Part shown: positions 17,304 to 26,515 of the stretch, in pieces
How positions within the stretch are numbered: the stretch's first letter is position 1
Layout of the letters: each line of letters begins with the position of its first letter
NCBI RefSeq assembly: GCF_019400985.1
Contig: NZ_WTFF01000003.1
Coordinates: forward strand, 17,149-81,148
Reading direction: 5' to 3'
Length of the DNA: 64,000 nt
Source: Streptomyces bambusae
GTDB taxonomy: Bacteria > Actinomycetota > Actinomycetes > Streptomycetales > Streptomycetaceae
Translations under genes and position numbers: made by a program
Notes under the pieces: generated by a model
Told to the model about the DNA's origin: nothing
The model's input: only the letters and a program-made list of their open reading frames with translations
Databases searched by the model: none

Positions 17304-17990
17304 ATGACCACCACCACCCGCACCACCGCCCGTACTGCCGCCCGCCGCGCCGCCCGGACCGGCGCAGCCGCCGCCGTCGTCCTGGCAGCGACCGGCGGGA
17401 TCACCGCCGCGAGCGCCGCGGGCACCCCCGCCCTCACCCCCGTGGCGGTCCACGCCGCGGTCCCGGCCGAAGCCCACAACCAGGCCGACGTCACCTTCGC
17501 CCAAGGGATGATCCCCCACCACCGCCAGGCCGTCGCCATGTCCCAGATGGCCCGCACCCACAACGCCTCCCCGGAGGTCAAGGCGCTCGCCGTCAAGATC
17601 CAGAAGGCGCAGCAGCCCGAGATCGACACGATGACCGGCTGGCTGAAGGCATGGGGCGAGGAGGTCCCCCGAGGCATGGGGGGCATGGACGGTATGGATG
17701 ACATGGACGGCATGGATGACATGAACGGCATGGGACGCGACGACGACGCCACATCCATGCCCGGCACGATGAACGACCAGCAGATGATGAAGCTGAACGG
17801 CGCCACCGGCCGCGCCTTCGACACCATGTTCCTGACCATGATGATCGAACACCACGAGGGCGCCATCGACATGGCCGAGACCGAGCAGAAGGAAGGCTCC
17901 TACGCCCCGGCCAAGGACCTCGCCGCCGACATCGTCAAGACCCAGACCGCCGAGATCGCCCAGATGCGCACCATGCTCGCGTCCCGCTGA
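17304..17990 (+). CDS. Secreted DUF305 protein with methionine-rich linker
   Basis: A 228-residue exported protein. An Ala/Arg-rich signal peptide (about 1-39, ending ASAAG) precedes two copies of the DUF305 core: GMIPHHRQAVAMSQMA near residue 67 and MMIEHHEGAIDMAETE near 179. Each His-His plus Met set is typical of this ferritin-like family. Between them lies a Met/Asp tract (MGGMDGMDDMDGMDDMNGM) that could bind copper. DUF305 proteins often occur beside copper-resistance genes, which fits here. It follows pspAB by 20 bp. Confidence 0.88.
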   Translation: MTTTTRTTARTAARRAARTGAAAAVVLAATGGITAASAAGTPALTPVAVHAAVPAEAHNQADVTFAQGMIPHHRQAVAMSQMARTHNASPEVKALAVKIQKAQQPEIDTMTGWLKAWGEEVPRGMGGMDGMDDMDGMDDMNGMGRDDDATSMPGTMNDQQMMKLNGATGRAFDTMFLTMMIEHHEGAIDMAETEQKEGSYAPAKDLAADIVKTQTAEIAQMRTMLASR

Positions 17991-18040
17991 GGGCGGAGGG
18001 CCGTCCGGGGACGCAGGACGGGCCCGTCCGGCCATCGGCA

Positions 18041-18055
18041 GGGACCCTTGGCCCA
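18041..18055. promoter_or_regulatory. DosR-like palindrome upstream of narK
   Basis: GGGACCCTTGGCCCA lies 124 bp before the narK start, in a 188-bp gap that also contains a perfect palindrome GGACGGGCCCGTCC (18017-18030) that may end the DUF305 transcript. Confidence 0.4.
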
Positions 18056-18178
18056 TGCCGTCGCCGGGTCCCGCTGCGGATCGTGGTCATGGGATGCCGC
18101 TGAGCAGGCAAGGGGCCTGCCATGGGCGGGCGGTCCCAGTGGCGTCGTACCGCCACGCACAGGAAAGGGGCGGACACC

Positions 18179-19462
18179 ATGGTCCAGCCGTTGAGGTCGA
18201 AGAGTGGCAGCTCACCGTCGGGTGCTCCAGTGCCCGGCCGGGCCTGGCTGATGCTGGCCCTGGCCACGATCGGTTTCGCCGTCAACTTCTGGGCGTGGGC
18301 GCTGCTGAGTCCCCTGGGCCCGCGGTTCAAGGACAGCCTCGACCTGTCGTCGTTCGAGCAGTCTCTGCTGGTGGCGGTGCCCGTCGTGGTCGGCTCCCTG
18401 GGGCGCATACCGGTGGGCGCGCTGACCGACCGGTTCGGCGGGCGGGTCATGTTCCCCATCGTGACGGCGACCACCATCATCCCGGTGCTCTACCTCGGCC
18501 TGGCCGGGCACTCCTCCCTCGCCGCACTGCTGATCGGCGGGTTCTTCCTCGGTATCGGCGGCACCGCGTTCGCCGTCGGTGTGCCGTTCGTCAACGCCTG
18601 GTTCCCGCCCGAGCGGCGCGGCCTTGCCATCGGCGTCTTCGGCGCCGGCATGGGCGGCACCGCGATCAGCGCCCTGACCACGGTGAAGCTGGTCGACGCG
18701 AACAGCATGGCGACTCCGTTCCTGATCACTGCCGCGGTGCTGGCCGTCTACGCCGTGGCCGCGGCGCTGCTGCTGCGCGACGCCCCCGGCCGTACCGTGC
18801 CGACCGAGCCGCTGGGACGCCGGCTGGCCGCCACTGCCCGGCTGGGCATCACCTGGCAGGCATCCGCGCTCTACGCGGTGGCGTTCGGCGGCTACGTCGC
18901 CTTCTCCGTCTACCTGCCCACCTACCTCAAGACCGGCTACGGCCTGACCCAGGCGGACGCCGCGAACCGGATGGCCGGGTTCGTGCTCCTCGCGGTGGCG
19001 ATGCGCCCGATCGGTGGCTGGCTGTCGGACCGGCTGGGCCCGGTCCGGGTGCTGGCCGGCTCTCTGGCCGTGGTCGTGGCCGGTGCGGTGGTGCAGTCGT
19101 TCACCCCGCCCCTGGCGCCGGTGGGTACCATCGCCTTCCTGTCCATGGCCGCCGCGCTCGGCGCGGGCAGCGGGGCGGTCTTCGCCCTGGTGGCCCTGCT
19201 GACCCCGGGCAGCCAGGTCGGCTCGGTCACCGGCGTGGTCGGCGCCGCCGGCGGACTGGGCGGCTTCCTGCCGCCGCTGGTCATGGGCTCCCTCTACGGG
19301 GAGTACGGAACGTACGCGGCCGGTCTCGCCCTGCTCGCGATCGTGGCCGCCGCGGCCCTGGCGTTCACCCTCACCGGGGTCCGCTCGGCCGTCCAGGGCG
19401 GCGACCGGACGCCGAGCACCGCCCGGGGACAGCAGCGCCGCACCGCCCACACCACGGTGTGA
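18179..19462 (+). CDS. narK: Nitrate/nitrite transporter, NarK family (MFS)
   Basis: A 427-residue major-facilitator protein with twelve predicted helices. NarK-type features are FAVNFWAWALLSPLGPRFKD at helix 1, GRIPVGALTDRFGGR in the helix 2-3 loop, the glycine-rich GGFFLGIGGTAFAVGVPFVNAWFPPERRG nitrate signature, and a second-half signature GAAGGLGGFLPP. It probably imports nitrate or exports nitrite for the nitrate and nitrite reductases at the left edge. ATG 18179 follows GGAAAGGGG. No frameshift is seen. Confidence 0.92.
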   Translation: MVQPLRSKSGSSPSGAPVPGRAWLMLALATIGFAVNFWAWALLSPLGPRFKDSLDLSSFEQSLLVAVPVVVGSLGRIPVGALTDRFGGRVMFPIVTATTIIPVLYLGLAGHSSLAALLIGGFFLGIGGTAFAVGVPFVNAWFPPERRGLAIGVFGAGMGGTAISALTTVKLVDANSMATPFLITAAVLAVYAVAAALLLRDAPGRTVPTEPLGRRLAATARLGITWQASALYAVAFGGYVAFSVYLPTYLKTGYGLTQADAANRMAGFVLLAVAMRPIGGWLSDRLGPVRVLAGSLAVVVAGAVVQSFTPPLAPVGTIAFLSMAAALGAGSGAVFALVALLTPGSQVGSVTGVVGAAGGLGGFLPPLVMGSLYGEYGTYAAGLALLAIVAAAALAFTLTGVRSAVQGGDRTPSTARGQQRRTAHTTV

Positions 19463-19620
19463 GAACGAGCCCGCTCATCGTGCGGCGGGCACGTCGTGCC
19501 GGTGGCCGCCCGTGTGCAGGTCGCCAGACCGCCTGCTAGCGTCGATTACGTGGGTTCCGACCATGTCGCCGCGGCGTCGCCCTGCTGGGCAGCCGTTGAC
19601 CGGCGGAGGAACGGGATCAT

Positions 19621-21186
19621 ATGGCAGTCCACAGCTTCCGTATCGGGGCAGCAACTGCCGCGGCCGCTCTGGGCCTCCTTTCGGCGCCAGCCCCCGGTGC
19701 GGCGGGCGCCGCACCACCCCACGCCGCAACCACCGAAGTCGCCGGGCCCGGCACGGCCGTCGCGTCACGCTTCGTGCCGGGTCCCTGTCCCAGGACGCCT
19801 GAGCCGATCGAAGCGCTGGCCACCGCCCGGTGCGGATTCCTGGAGGTCCCCGAGAACCGTGCCCGTCCCGGCGGCCGGACCGTCCGGCTGGCCGTCGCGG
19901 TCATCCCGGCCGCCTCGGCGAAACCCGCCCAGGATCCCGTGGTGTTCATGTCGGGCGGCCCCGGTGGCGAGACCTTCGACGACATCCCCTTCCTGGTCGG
20001 CTCCGGCCTGAACCGGGACCGCGACCTGATCGTCATGGCCCAGCGCGGCAATCTCTACGACAAGCCCAACCTGGCCTGCCCGGAGCTGGACCGCTTCAAC
20101 GCCGAGTCCGTGGGGCTCCCCTCCTACGCACCGCAGACGGAGCGGCTCATGCTCGACGCGGTGAAGCGGTGCCGGGCCCGCCTGACGGCCGACGGGACCG
20201 ACCTGAGTGCCTACAACAGCACCGAGAACGCAGCCGACTTCGCCGACCTGCGCACGGCGCTCGGCATCAAGCAGTGGAACGTCTACGGCCACTCCTACGG
20301 CAGCGACCTGGCCATGACCTACCTGCGCCTGCACCCCCAGGGGATCCGCGCGGTGGCATTCGACTCCTTCACCCCTCCGCAGTCCGTCTCCCTGCCGTTC
20401 GCCTGGGCCGGCGCCCAGGAGGGCCTTGACCACCTCTACAAGGCCTGCGCGGCCGAGCCCCGCTGCCAGGGCCGCTATCCGGACCTCGCGCGCTCCCTGA
20501 ACGAGCAGGTGCGCAAGCTGGAGGACCGGCCGCTGACGCTGAACGTCCGGCCGCCGCAGGGCGGAGACCCGGTGCAGGTCGTCCTCGACGGCGGCGCACT
20601 GGTGAACCTGCTGGTCGCCAAGGCGATCCCGTTCAAGGACGTCCCGGCGGCGATCGACGAACTCGGCCGCGGACGCCCCGAGCGCTTCGCCCGCGCCCGC
20701 GCCGCCGGTTCGGTCCAGGTCACCGGCCAGACCGCCCACGGAATGACGAATTCGGTGGTGTGCAGCGAGTGGGTGCCGGACCACTCGCCGTCCGACGTGC
20801 TGGCCGCGGGCCGACGGGCCTTCCCCGGCTGGCCGGACCCGGTCCTGGCCCAGGCGCCCCAACTGGCCTTCCAGGACCAGGTGTGCCGCGTCTGGAACGT
20901 CCCCGACCGCACCGCCGTGCAGCGGGCGGCCCCGGTCAGCCCGGTGCCGACGCTCTTCCTCAACGGGACGTTCGACATGAAGACCGGGGCCAGCTGGGCG
21001 CAGAAGACGGCCCGTACGCTGCCCCGGTCGACCACCGTGCAGATCCCCGGCATCGGGCACTGGGTGGTCCCGCAGTCGCCCTGCGCCCAGAAGGTGCTGG
21101 CGTCCTTCCTCACCCGTCCGGCCGCGCCCGACACCGGCTGCGTGGCGGGCCTCAAGTGGGAACCGTTCACGATCACCCCGAAGTGA
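19621..21186 (+). CDS. Secreted alpha/beta hydrolase, S33-type tripeptidyl aminopeptidase-like (copy 1)
   Basis: A 521-residue exported serine hydrolase. A signal peptide (about 1-32) is followed by the alpha/beta core with SGGPGG oxyanion region, nucleophile elbow GHSYGS, Asp in GTFDMKTG and His in GIGHWVV; six or more cysteines could form disulfides. It resembles the SlpD/SlpE and Tap mycelial peptidases of Streptomyces. A likely -10 (TAGCGT) lies about 85 bp upstream, and GGAGG precedes ATG 19621. The next gene is a close paralogue. Confidence 0.88.
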   Translation: MAVHSFRIGAATAAAALGLLSAPAPGAAGAAPPHAATTEVAGPGTAVASRFVPGPCPRTPEPIEALATARCGFLEVPENRARPGGRTVRLAVAVIPAASAKPAQDPVVFMSGGPGGETFDDIPFLVGSGLNRDRDLIVMAQRGNLYDKPNLACPELDRFNAESVGLPSYAPQTERLMLDAVKRCRARLTADGTDLSAYNSTENAADFADLRTALGIKQWNVYGHSYGSDLAMTYLRLHPQGIRAVAFDSFTPPQSVSLPFAWAGAQEGLDHLYKACAAEPRCQGRYPDLARSLNEQVRKLEDRPLTLNVRPPQGGDPVQVVLDGGALVNLLVAKAIPFKDVPAAIDELGRGRPERFARARAAGSVQVTGQTAHGMTNSVVCSEWVPDHSPSDVLAAGRRAFPGWPDPVLAQAPQLAFQDQVCRVWNVPDRTAVQRAAPVSPVPTLFLNGTFDMKTGASWAQKTARTLPRSTTVQIPGIGHWVVPQSPCAQKVLASFLTRPAAPDTGCVAGLKWEPFTITPK

Positions 21187-21198
21187 CCGGGAGAGCAG

Positions 21199-22773
21199 AT
21201 GGCACGCCCACACGTACGACGCCTGCGCACCGGGTCGGCCGCAGCGGCGACCGGCATCCTCGTCACCGGCCTGCTCGCGGCGCCCGCGGGCGCGCAGGAG
21301 GAGACGCCCGGTGGAGCGAGCGGCACGGTCGCCCGCACCGTGGGCGACGCCCGCTACGAGCCGGGCCCCTGCCCCAAGACGGCAGAACCGATCGAGGCGC
21401 TGAAAGGGGCCCGCTGCGGAACGCTCACGGTCCCCGAGAACCGTGCCGAGCCCGACGGCCGGCAGATCACCCTCGGTGTCGCCATCGTGCCGGCGGCGGC
21501 CGCCGAGCCGAAACCCGACCCGATCGTATGGCTCGCCGGCGGCCCCGGCGATGACGCCGTCGGGGAGGTGAAGATGGCGATCGACGGCGGCCTGAACCGC
21601 GACCGGGACGTCATCTTCATGTCCCAGCGCGGCACCTACTCGGCCGATCCGGATGCCCTGTGCCCCGACATCGACGAGTTCAACGCCCGCGTGGTCGGCC
21701 TCGTCTACGACGCGCCGTCCACCGAACGCCTGCACGTCGAGGCCACCAAGGCCTGCCGCGACAAACTGGTGGGCAAGGGCATCGACCTCAGCGCCTACAA
21801 CGACACCGAGAGCGCCGCCGACTACGACGACCTGCGCAAGGCGCTGGGCATCAAGCAGTGGAACCTGTACGGCATCTCCTACGGCACCCACCTGGCGCTG
21901 ACCTACATGCGCCTGCACCCCGAAGGACTCCGCTCGGTGGGCCTCGACGGCATCCTGCCACCGTCCAAGGGCGGGTCGGCCTCGACCTGGAGCAGCTTCA
22001 AGCAGGGCACGGACGGCCTGTTCAAAGCCTGCGCGGACCAGCCGGCGTGCAACAAGCGCTATCCGAACCTGCCGGCCACCTTCGAGAAGCTCGTCAACGA
22101 CCTCGAAGCCGAGCCGGTCACCACCACGGTCACGCTCCCCGGCAGCGACAAGCCGGTGAAGGTCGTGCTGGACGGCGGGACCCTGGTCAACTGGCTGACC
22201 TCCGCCACCCACACGGCGGAGGCCGTACCCCGCTCCCTCGACGAGCTGGCCAACGGCAACCCGCAGCGGATCGCCCAGCAGTGGGCGGGCTGGAGGACCA
22301 ACCCCAAGGGCATCGGAGTGACGTCGCACGGCCTCGTCTACGGCGTCTTCTGCAGCGAGTGGACGCCGTACGAGAGCGAGGAACAGGCGCTGCAGGGCGG
22401 ACAGAAGGCGTACCCGTCGTTCCCCCGCTCGGTGCAGGCCCAGGCCCCGCTGCTCACCTTCCTCCGCCCGGACTGCGACGTCTGGGACATCCCCCCGGCG
22501 GCGCGCTCCATCCGGGACGTCACGCGCAGTGACATCCCCACCCTCGCCCTGTCGGGTGCGTTCGACGCCCAGACCGGCGCCGACAACGGCCCGTACGTCG
22601 CCCGCACCCTGAACCGCGCCACGGTCGTCACGATCCCCTACGAGCCCCACGTGGTGTTCGCCACCTCGAAGTGCGCCCAGGCCATCACCACCTCCTTCTT
22701 CGACACCCCGACCGCCCCGAACACCGCCTGCGTCAAGGACCTCAAGCCCCCGGAGTTCGAGATCGCTCCGTGA
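21199..22773 (+). CDS. Secreted alpha/beta hydrolase, S33-type tripeptidyl aminopeptidase-like (copy 2)
   Basis: A 524-residue paralogue of the preceding gene, 12 bp downstream, with shared segments such as PEPIEAL..RCG.L.VPENRA and GLNRDRD. The nucleophile motif is GISYGT, the Asp lies in GAFDAQTG and the His in YEPHVVF. A signal peptide (about 1-33, ending GAQE) marks export. GGGAG precedes the ATG. Tandem duplication followed by divergence is evident; substrates may differ. Its 3' end overlaps the convergent GT87 gene by 32 bp. Confidence 0.88.
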   Translation: MARPHVRRLRTGSAAAATGILVTGLLAAPAGAQEETPGGASGTVARTVGDARYEPGPCPKTAEPIEALKGARCGTLTVPENRAEPDGRQITLGVAIVPAAAAEPKPDPIVWLAGGPGDDAVGEVKMAIDGGLNRDRDVIFMSQRGTYSADPDALCPDIDEFNARVVGLVYDAPSTERLHVEATKACRDKLVGKGIDLSAYNDTESAADYDDLRKALGIKQWNLYGISYGTHLALTYMRLHPEGLRSVGLDGILPPSKGGSASTWSSFKQGTDGLFKACADQPACNKRYPNLPATFEKLVNDLEAEPVTTTVTLPGSDKPVKVVLDGGTLVNWLTSATHTAEAVPRSLDELANGNPQRIAQQWAGWRTNPKGIGVTSHGLVYGVFCSEWTPYESEEQALQGGQKAYPSFPRSVQAQAPLLTFLRPDCDVWDIPPAARSIRDVTRSDIPTLALSGAFDAQTGADNGPYVARTLNRATVVTIPYEPHVVFATSKCAQAITTSFFDTPTAPNTACVKDLKPPEFEIAP

Positions 22774-24157
22774 GCGCGTCGTAACCGTGCGACGGAGACG
22801 GACACGCCCCGGTACGCCGTCGCCGCGTCCACCACCGCGCGCACACCACGACCCCGGCCGCCCCGTACGCAGCGGTCACCCCCGCCGTGCCGGTGACCGG
22901 GCCGGCGAGATACGCCACCGCACCGGCGAGGGCCACGCCGAGCCACTCCCAGCGGCCGTCCAGGGCGACGAGGGCGACCAGCAGCAGGGCGTACCAGGAG
23001 TAGCCGGGCGTCAGCAGCAGGAACGCCGTACCGAGGGTCAGCAATGCTCCACACCATGGGCGTTCGGGATCGCCGCGCCACCACACCGCCACCGGGACCA
23101 CCGCCATGCACAGCACCACCGCGGGCAGCGCCCACGCGTCGGGCAGCACGAGCCGTACCAGCGCGTACCGCCCGCCCGCGCCTGCGCCGTCGTAGCCCTC
23201 CTCCCGGGTGTATCCGCCCAGGTAGCCGAGGACGGAACCCTCCGAGAGCAGGACGTACGGCAGGTACGCCAGCGCCACCGTCGCCGCGACCGACAGCGTC
23301 ACGGCCGCGATCGTGCGCGGACGCCGGATGCCGGACAGTGCCCCCGGCACAAGCACGGCCGGCAGCAGCTTGGCGGCGACCGCCAGGCCGAGCAGGACCC
23401 CGCCCCTGACGTGGTGGCGGCGTGTCACCAGGGCCAGCGCGCCGACCGACAGGAGCACGGCGAGGACGTCGACGTGGGCGTTGTTGACGGCTTCGACGGG
23501 GACCGCCGGGCACCAGGCCCACAGGGCGGCCTGGCGTGGATCCCCTCGCCGGCGCAGGACTGCGAGCAGGAGGCCGGTGACCGCCAGTGAGAGGAGCGCC
23601 GTTCCCGCTTGGAGCCCCTGGTGGCGGACGCCTTCCGGGGTGAGGGCGTGGACGAGGAGGAACCAGCCCTCCGCCACCGGAGGGTAGATGGTGTGCACGG
23701 TGGGCCGGTTGATCCGGGTGCACCGGCCGTCGCCGAGCGGCGCGAGGTCCGCGTCGCCCCGCGCGCAGACCGCGGCGCCGGGGAAGAGCCAGCCGTCCCG
23801 GAGCCCGGCGAGTTTCGGGTCCGCGGGCGCGAGGTCGTACGGAGAGAGGCCGGCTGCCTGGACCCGGCCGTCCCACGCGTACCGGTAGGAGTCCGTGCTC
23901 GTACGCGGGGCCGCCACGAGTCCCGTGGCCGTCACCGCGAGCGCCCCGGCGAGGACGAGCGGGACGACGTGCCGGCGGGGCACGCGGCGCAGGGCGGCCA
24001 CGGCCGCTGCGAACACCGCCCATCCACCCGCGTACCCCGCCAGGAAGCCGGTCCCGTGCGAGCCCGCGCCGAGCACGAGGGTGAGTGAGGCGGTCAGGGC
24101 CGAGACAAGGAGCACGGTGACGACGAGGGCGAGGGAGGGACGACGGTCGCGGGGCAT
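22742..24157 (-). CDS. GT87-like polytopic glycosyltransferase
   Basis: A 471-residue membrane protein with about ten helices and the topology of DUF2029/GT87 polyprenol-phosphate mannose-dependent transferases. STDSYRYAWDGRVQAAGLSPYDLAP near residue 87 is typical of the first extracytoplasmic loop, which carries an acidic catalytic residue in these enzymes, and HTIYPPVAEGWF is another family stretch. The ATG at 24157 is preceded by CAGTCT then 7 nt, so the mRNA may be leaderless. It diverges from the molybdopterin oxidoreductase gene across a shared CGTAAG motif. The acceptor is unknown. Confidence 0.8.
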   Translation of the reverse strand: MPRDRRPSLALVVTVLLVSALTASLTLVLGAGSHGTGFLAGYAGGWAVFAAAVAALRRVPRRHVVPLVLAGALAVTATGLVAAPRTSTDSYRYAWDGRVQAAGLSPYDLAPADPKLAGLRDGWLFPGAAVCARGDADLAPLGDGRCTRINRPTVHTIYPPVAEGWFLLVHALTPEGVRHQGLQAGTALLSLAVTGLLLAVLRRRGDPRQAALWAWCPAVPVEAVNNAHVDVLAVLLSVGALALVTRRHHVRGGVLLGLAVAAKLLPAVLVPGALSGIRRPRTIAAVTLSVAATVALAYLPYVLLSEGSVLGYLGGYTREEGYDGAGAGGRYALVRLVLPDAWALPAVVLCMAVVPVAVWWRGDPERPWCGALLTLGTAFLLLTPGYSWYALLLVALVALDGRWEWLGVALAGAVAYLAGPVTGTAGVTAAYGAAGVVVCARWWTRRRRTGACPSPSHGYDALTERSRTPGA

Positions 24158-24208
24158 GGGCGCAGACTGGCACCGCGTGCGGCGGACGAGGAGGAGACCC
24201 GGCGGGGC

Positions 24209-24228
24209 GTTCGGGTTTCGTAAGGTGT
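24209..24228. promoter_or_regulatory. CGTAAG motif, site 1 (GT87 / oxidoreductase)
   Basis: GTTCGGGTTTCGTAAGGTGT lies between the divergent starts at 24157 and 24262. It matches 17 of 20 positions of the inverted sequence near 27870. Candidate site for the response regulator encoded at 27953. Confidence 0.5.
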
Positions 24229-24261
24229 CGGAGCCTCCGCGCGCTCGCTCGCGGCGGTGTC

Positions 24262-25455
24262 ATGGACGGTATGACGTTCCGCATGCCCAGGCCGGCCCGG
24301 CTGCCGCGACCCGCCTTCCGGCTCCCGGCCGTCCGGCCGCCGGAGTTCACCGGGCGCCTTCACGACGCCACGACGGCGACCGCCATCGGGAGGTGGCTCG
24401 GCGCGGCGTTCGCCGTCTGCTTCGCGACCGGCCTCGTCAGCCACTACCTCCAACACCCGCCGGACCGGCTCGCCGATCACCTGCCCGCCCGGCCGGTATG
24501 GGGATACACGCTCACCCAGGGCCTGCACGTCGCCACGGGCCTGGCGGCGATCGTGCTGCTGCTGGTCAAGCTGTGGGCGGTGTACCCCCGGCTGTTCGTG
24601 TGGCCGCCGGTGCGGTCCCTGCGGCACGCGCTGGAGCGGCTGTCCGTCGCGGTCCTCGTGGCTTCGGCCGTCTTCGAGGTGCTCACCGGGCTGCTCAACA
24701 TCGTCGAGTGGTATCCGTGGCCCTTCGCCTTCGTCCCCGTCCACTTCGCCGTGGCCTGGGTGGTGACCGGTTCGATCCTGCTGCACATCGCGGTCAAGGC
24801 CCCCGAGATCAGGGACCACTGGGGCCGGCGTTCGGCGGGGACGCGCGCCCTGCCCGCCGAGGACGCCGCCGACCGCCGCTCGCTGCTGCTCGCCACGGGC
24901 GCGGCCGTCGGCGTGGTCACGCTGACGACCGTCGGACAGTCCTTCACCCCGCTCAAGGCGTTCGACCTGCTCGCGCCCCGGCACCCCGACCACGGCCCGC
25001 AGGGACTTCCGGTGAACCGGACCGCAGCCGCGGCAGGCGTCTCGCCGAGTGCTCTGGGGGAGTGGCGGCTGGAGGTCGCCGGGCCCCGTGCGTACGCCCT
25101 CACGCTCGACGCGCTGCGGGGGATGCCGCAGGCGACGGCGCGGCTGCCGATCGCGTGCGTCGAAGGCTGGAGCGTGGACGCCGACTGGGGCGGGGTACGG
25201 GTCCGGGACCTGGTCGCCCGGGCCGGCGGGCGTCCGGGCCGGGCCGCCGTACGGGTGACATCGCTCGAGGTCAGCGGCGCGTACCGGGTGATGGAGATGG
25301 GCGCGGAGTACGCGGACGATCCGCTCACCCTGCTCGCCCTGAGCCTGAACGGCCGGCCGCTCACGCTCGACCACGGCTTCCCGGCCCGGATCATCGCGCC
25401 CAACCGGCCCGGAGTCCTCCAGACCAAGTGGGTCCACCGCCTGGAGGTGCTGTGA
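24262..25455 (+). CDS. Molybdopterin-dependent oxidoreductase with N-terminal cytochrome b-type membrane domain
   Basis: A 397-residue protein. Residues about 40-190 contain four helices with spaced histidines (GLVSHYLQH, LTQGLHVATG, FVPVHFAVAW, LLHIAVK), as in b-type cytochromes of the b561 or formate-dehydrogenase gamma kind. A fifth helix (about 213-231) leads to an exported sulfite-oxidase-fold domain with IACVEGWSVDADW, whose Cys is the expected Mo ligand, and LDHGFPARIIAPNRPG, typical of YedY-like enzymes. The fusion would pass electrons between the quinone pool and the molybdopterin site. Substrate unknown. Its stop overlaps the next GTG start. Confidence 0.87.
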   Translation: MDGMTFRMPRPARLPRPAFRLPAVRPPEFTGRLHDATTATAIGRWLGAAFAVCFATGLVSHYLQHPPDRLADHLPARPVWGYTLTQGLHVATGLAAIVLLLVKLWAVYPRLFVWPPVRSLRHALERLSVAVLVASAVFEVLTGLLNIVEWYPWPFAFVPVHFAVAWVVTGSILLHIAVKAPEIRDHWGRRSAGTRALPAEDAADRRSLLLATGAAVGVVTLTTVGQSFTPLKAFDLLAPRHPDHGPQGLPVNRTAAAAGVSPSALGEWRLEVAGPRAYALTLDALRGMPQATARLPIACVEGWSVDADWGGVRVRDLVARAGGRPGRAAVRVTSLEVSGAYRVMEMGAEYADDPLTLLALSLNGRPLTLDHGFPARIIAPNRPGVLQTKWVHRLEVL

Positions 25456-25880
25456 GGACGGCGAACGGGCTGAGATACGCGGTCGGCGGCCTCGGCATCG
25501 TGCTGATCGGCGTCGGCACATGGCTGGTGGTGGCCGAGCCGGATCCGCTCGGGGTACTGGTGTGGCTGGCCGGTGCGCTCGTCCTGCACGACGGGATCCT
25601 CGCCCCGTCGGTGCTCGCCGTGGGGCTGCTTCTCGTGGGGCGACGCCGGCGCGGTGTGTGGCGGGGGGCGTTGCTCGTGGCGGGCAGCGTGGTCCTGCTG
25701 ACGCTGCCGCTGCTCGTGCGGCCGGGGGCCCCGCCCAACCCGTCGGCGCTGCCCCTTCCCTACGGAAGGAATCTCGCGATCGTGCTGGCGGCCCTGGCAG
25801 CAGTGACGGCAGCGCTGATCGCCGTACGGCGATGGCGGGCACGGCGGCCCCGTCAGGGGCAGGCCACCGCGGGCGACTGA
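25452..25880 (+). CDS. Small membrane protein coupled to the oxidoreductase
   Basis: A 142-residue protein with four predicted helices (LGIVLIGVGTWLVV, VLVWLAGALVLHDGILAPSVLAVGLLLVG, ALLVAGSVVLLTLPLLV, LAIVLAALAAVTAALIAV). The GTG start sits inside the upstream stop codon (GTGA), so it is translationally coupled and may be a partner of the cytochrome b domain. The family is not recognised. Its 3' end overlaps the convergent methyltransferase by 28 bp. Confidence 0.75.
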   Translation: MRTANGLRYAVGGLGIVLIGVGTWLVVAEPDPLGVLVWLAGALVLHDGILAPSVLAVGLLLVGRRRRGVWRGALLVAGSVVLLTLPLLVRPGAPPNPSALPLPYGRNLAIVLAALAAVTAALIAVRRWRARRPRQGQATAGD

Positions 25881-26515
25881 GGTACGAGCGACAGGAAGGA
25901 GCGCCCCTCCAGGGCCCACTGCTCGCAGACCTCCCACCCCGAGCTGCACGCGTGGGCGGCCAGGGCGCGGGTGCCCACCCTGGCCCAGGGGAACGGCGCC
26001 CCCCGCCCGCCCCGGCCGTCGTCGACCCGTACCTCGCAGCGCTCGTCGACGTCCACGGGCGCACACTCGGCGATGACCCGCCCGGAACACGACACGACCT
26101 GTCGCAGTCGGTGGAGCAGGGCGGCCGGGTCGCCGCCGATCCCTATGTTGCCGTCGATCAGGAGCGCCGTGTCCCAGCGTCCCTCGGCGGGCAGCGGGTC
26201 GAAGACCGACCGGCGCAGGACCGCCGCGCCGAGCCGCGCGGTGCGGGCCACCGCTTCCGGGCTGATGTCGATGCCCAGCGCGCGCCGGCCTTCGGCGGCG
26301 AGGGCGGCGACGAGCCGCCCTGGTCCGCAGCCGATGTCGAGGACCGTGCCGCGGCAGCGGCCGAGTACGGAGCGGTCGGCGCGGTCCGGCGCCTCGCACC
26401 AGCGCTCGACCTCCAGGGGCAGGAGCCAGCCGTCGTGCCGGCGCAGGAAGAGCGGGCCCTTGCCGGTGCGCAGGGCGCAGCTGTACGGGTCTGCCGGCCA
26501 CGTCGTGGTGGTCAA
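25853..26515 (-). CDS. Class I SAM-dependent methyltransferase
   Basis: A 220-residue methyltransferase with the SAM-binding motif VLDIGCGPGRLVAAL near residue 57, acidic loop GIDISPEAV, and a later LLIDGNIGIGGDPAALL. The start is taken as TTG 26515, which overlaps the stop of the upstream glycosyltransferase (TTGA); no better start exists downstream. A GTTGACCACCACGA sequence occurs twice around the junction. As the last gene of the GT2-GT-methyltransferase operon it probably modifies the same glycan or lipid product. Confidence 0.8.
   Translation of the reverse strand: MTTTTWPADPYSCALRTGKGPLFLRRHDGWLLPLEVERWCEAPDRADRSVLGRCRGTVLDIGCGPGRLVAALAAEGRRALGIDISPEAVARTARLGAAVLRRSVFDPLPAEGRWDTALLIDGNIGIGGDPAALLHRLRQVVSCSGRVIAECAPVDVDERCEVRVDDGRGGRGAPFPWARVGTRALAAHACSSGWEVCEQWALEGRSFLSLVPQSPAVACP

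Noticed and set aside
19765..22650. A 961-codon minus-strand frame opposite the tandem hydrolases
   Set aside because: It covers two intact secreted hydrolases antisense and contains no recognisable domain; its repeats only mirror the paralogues.
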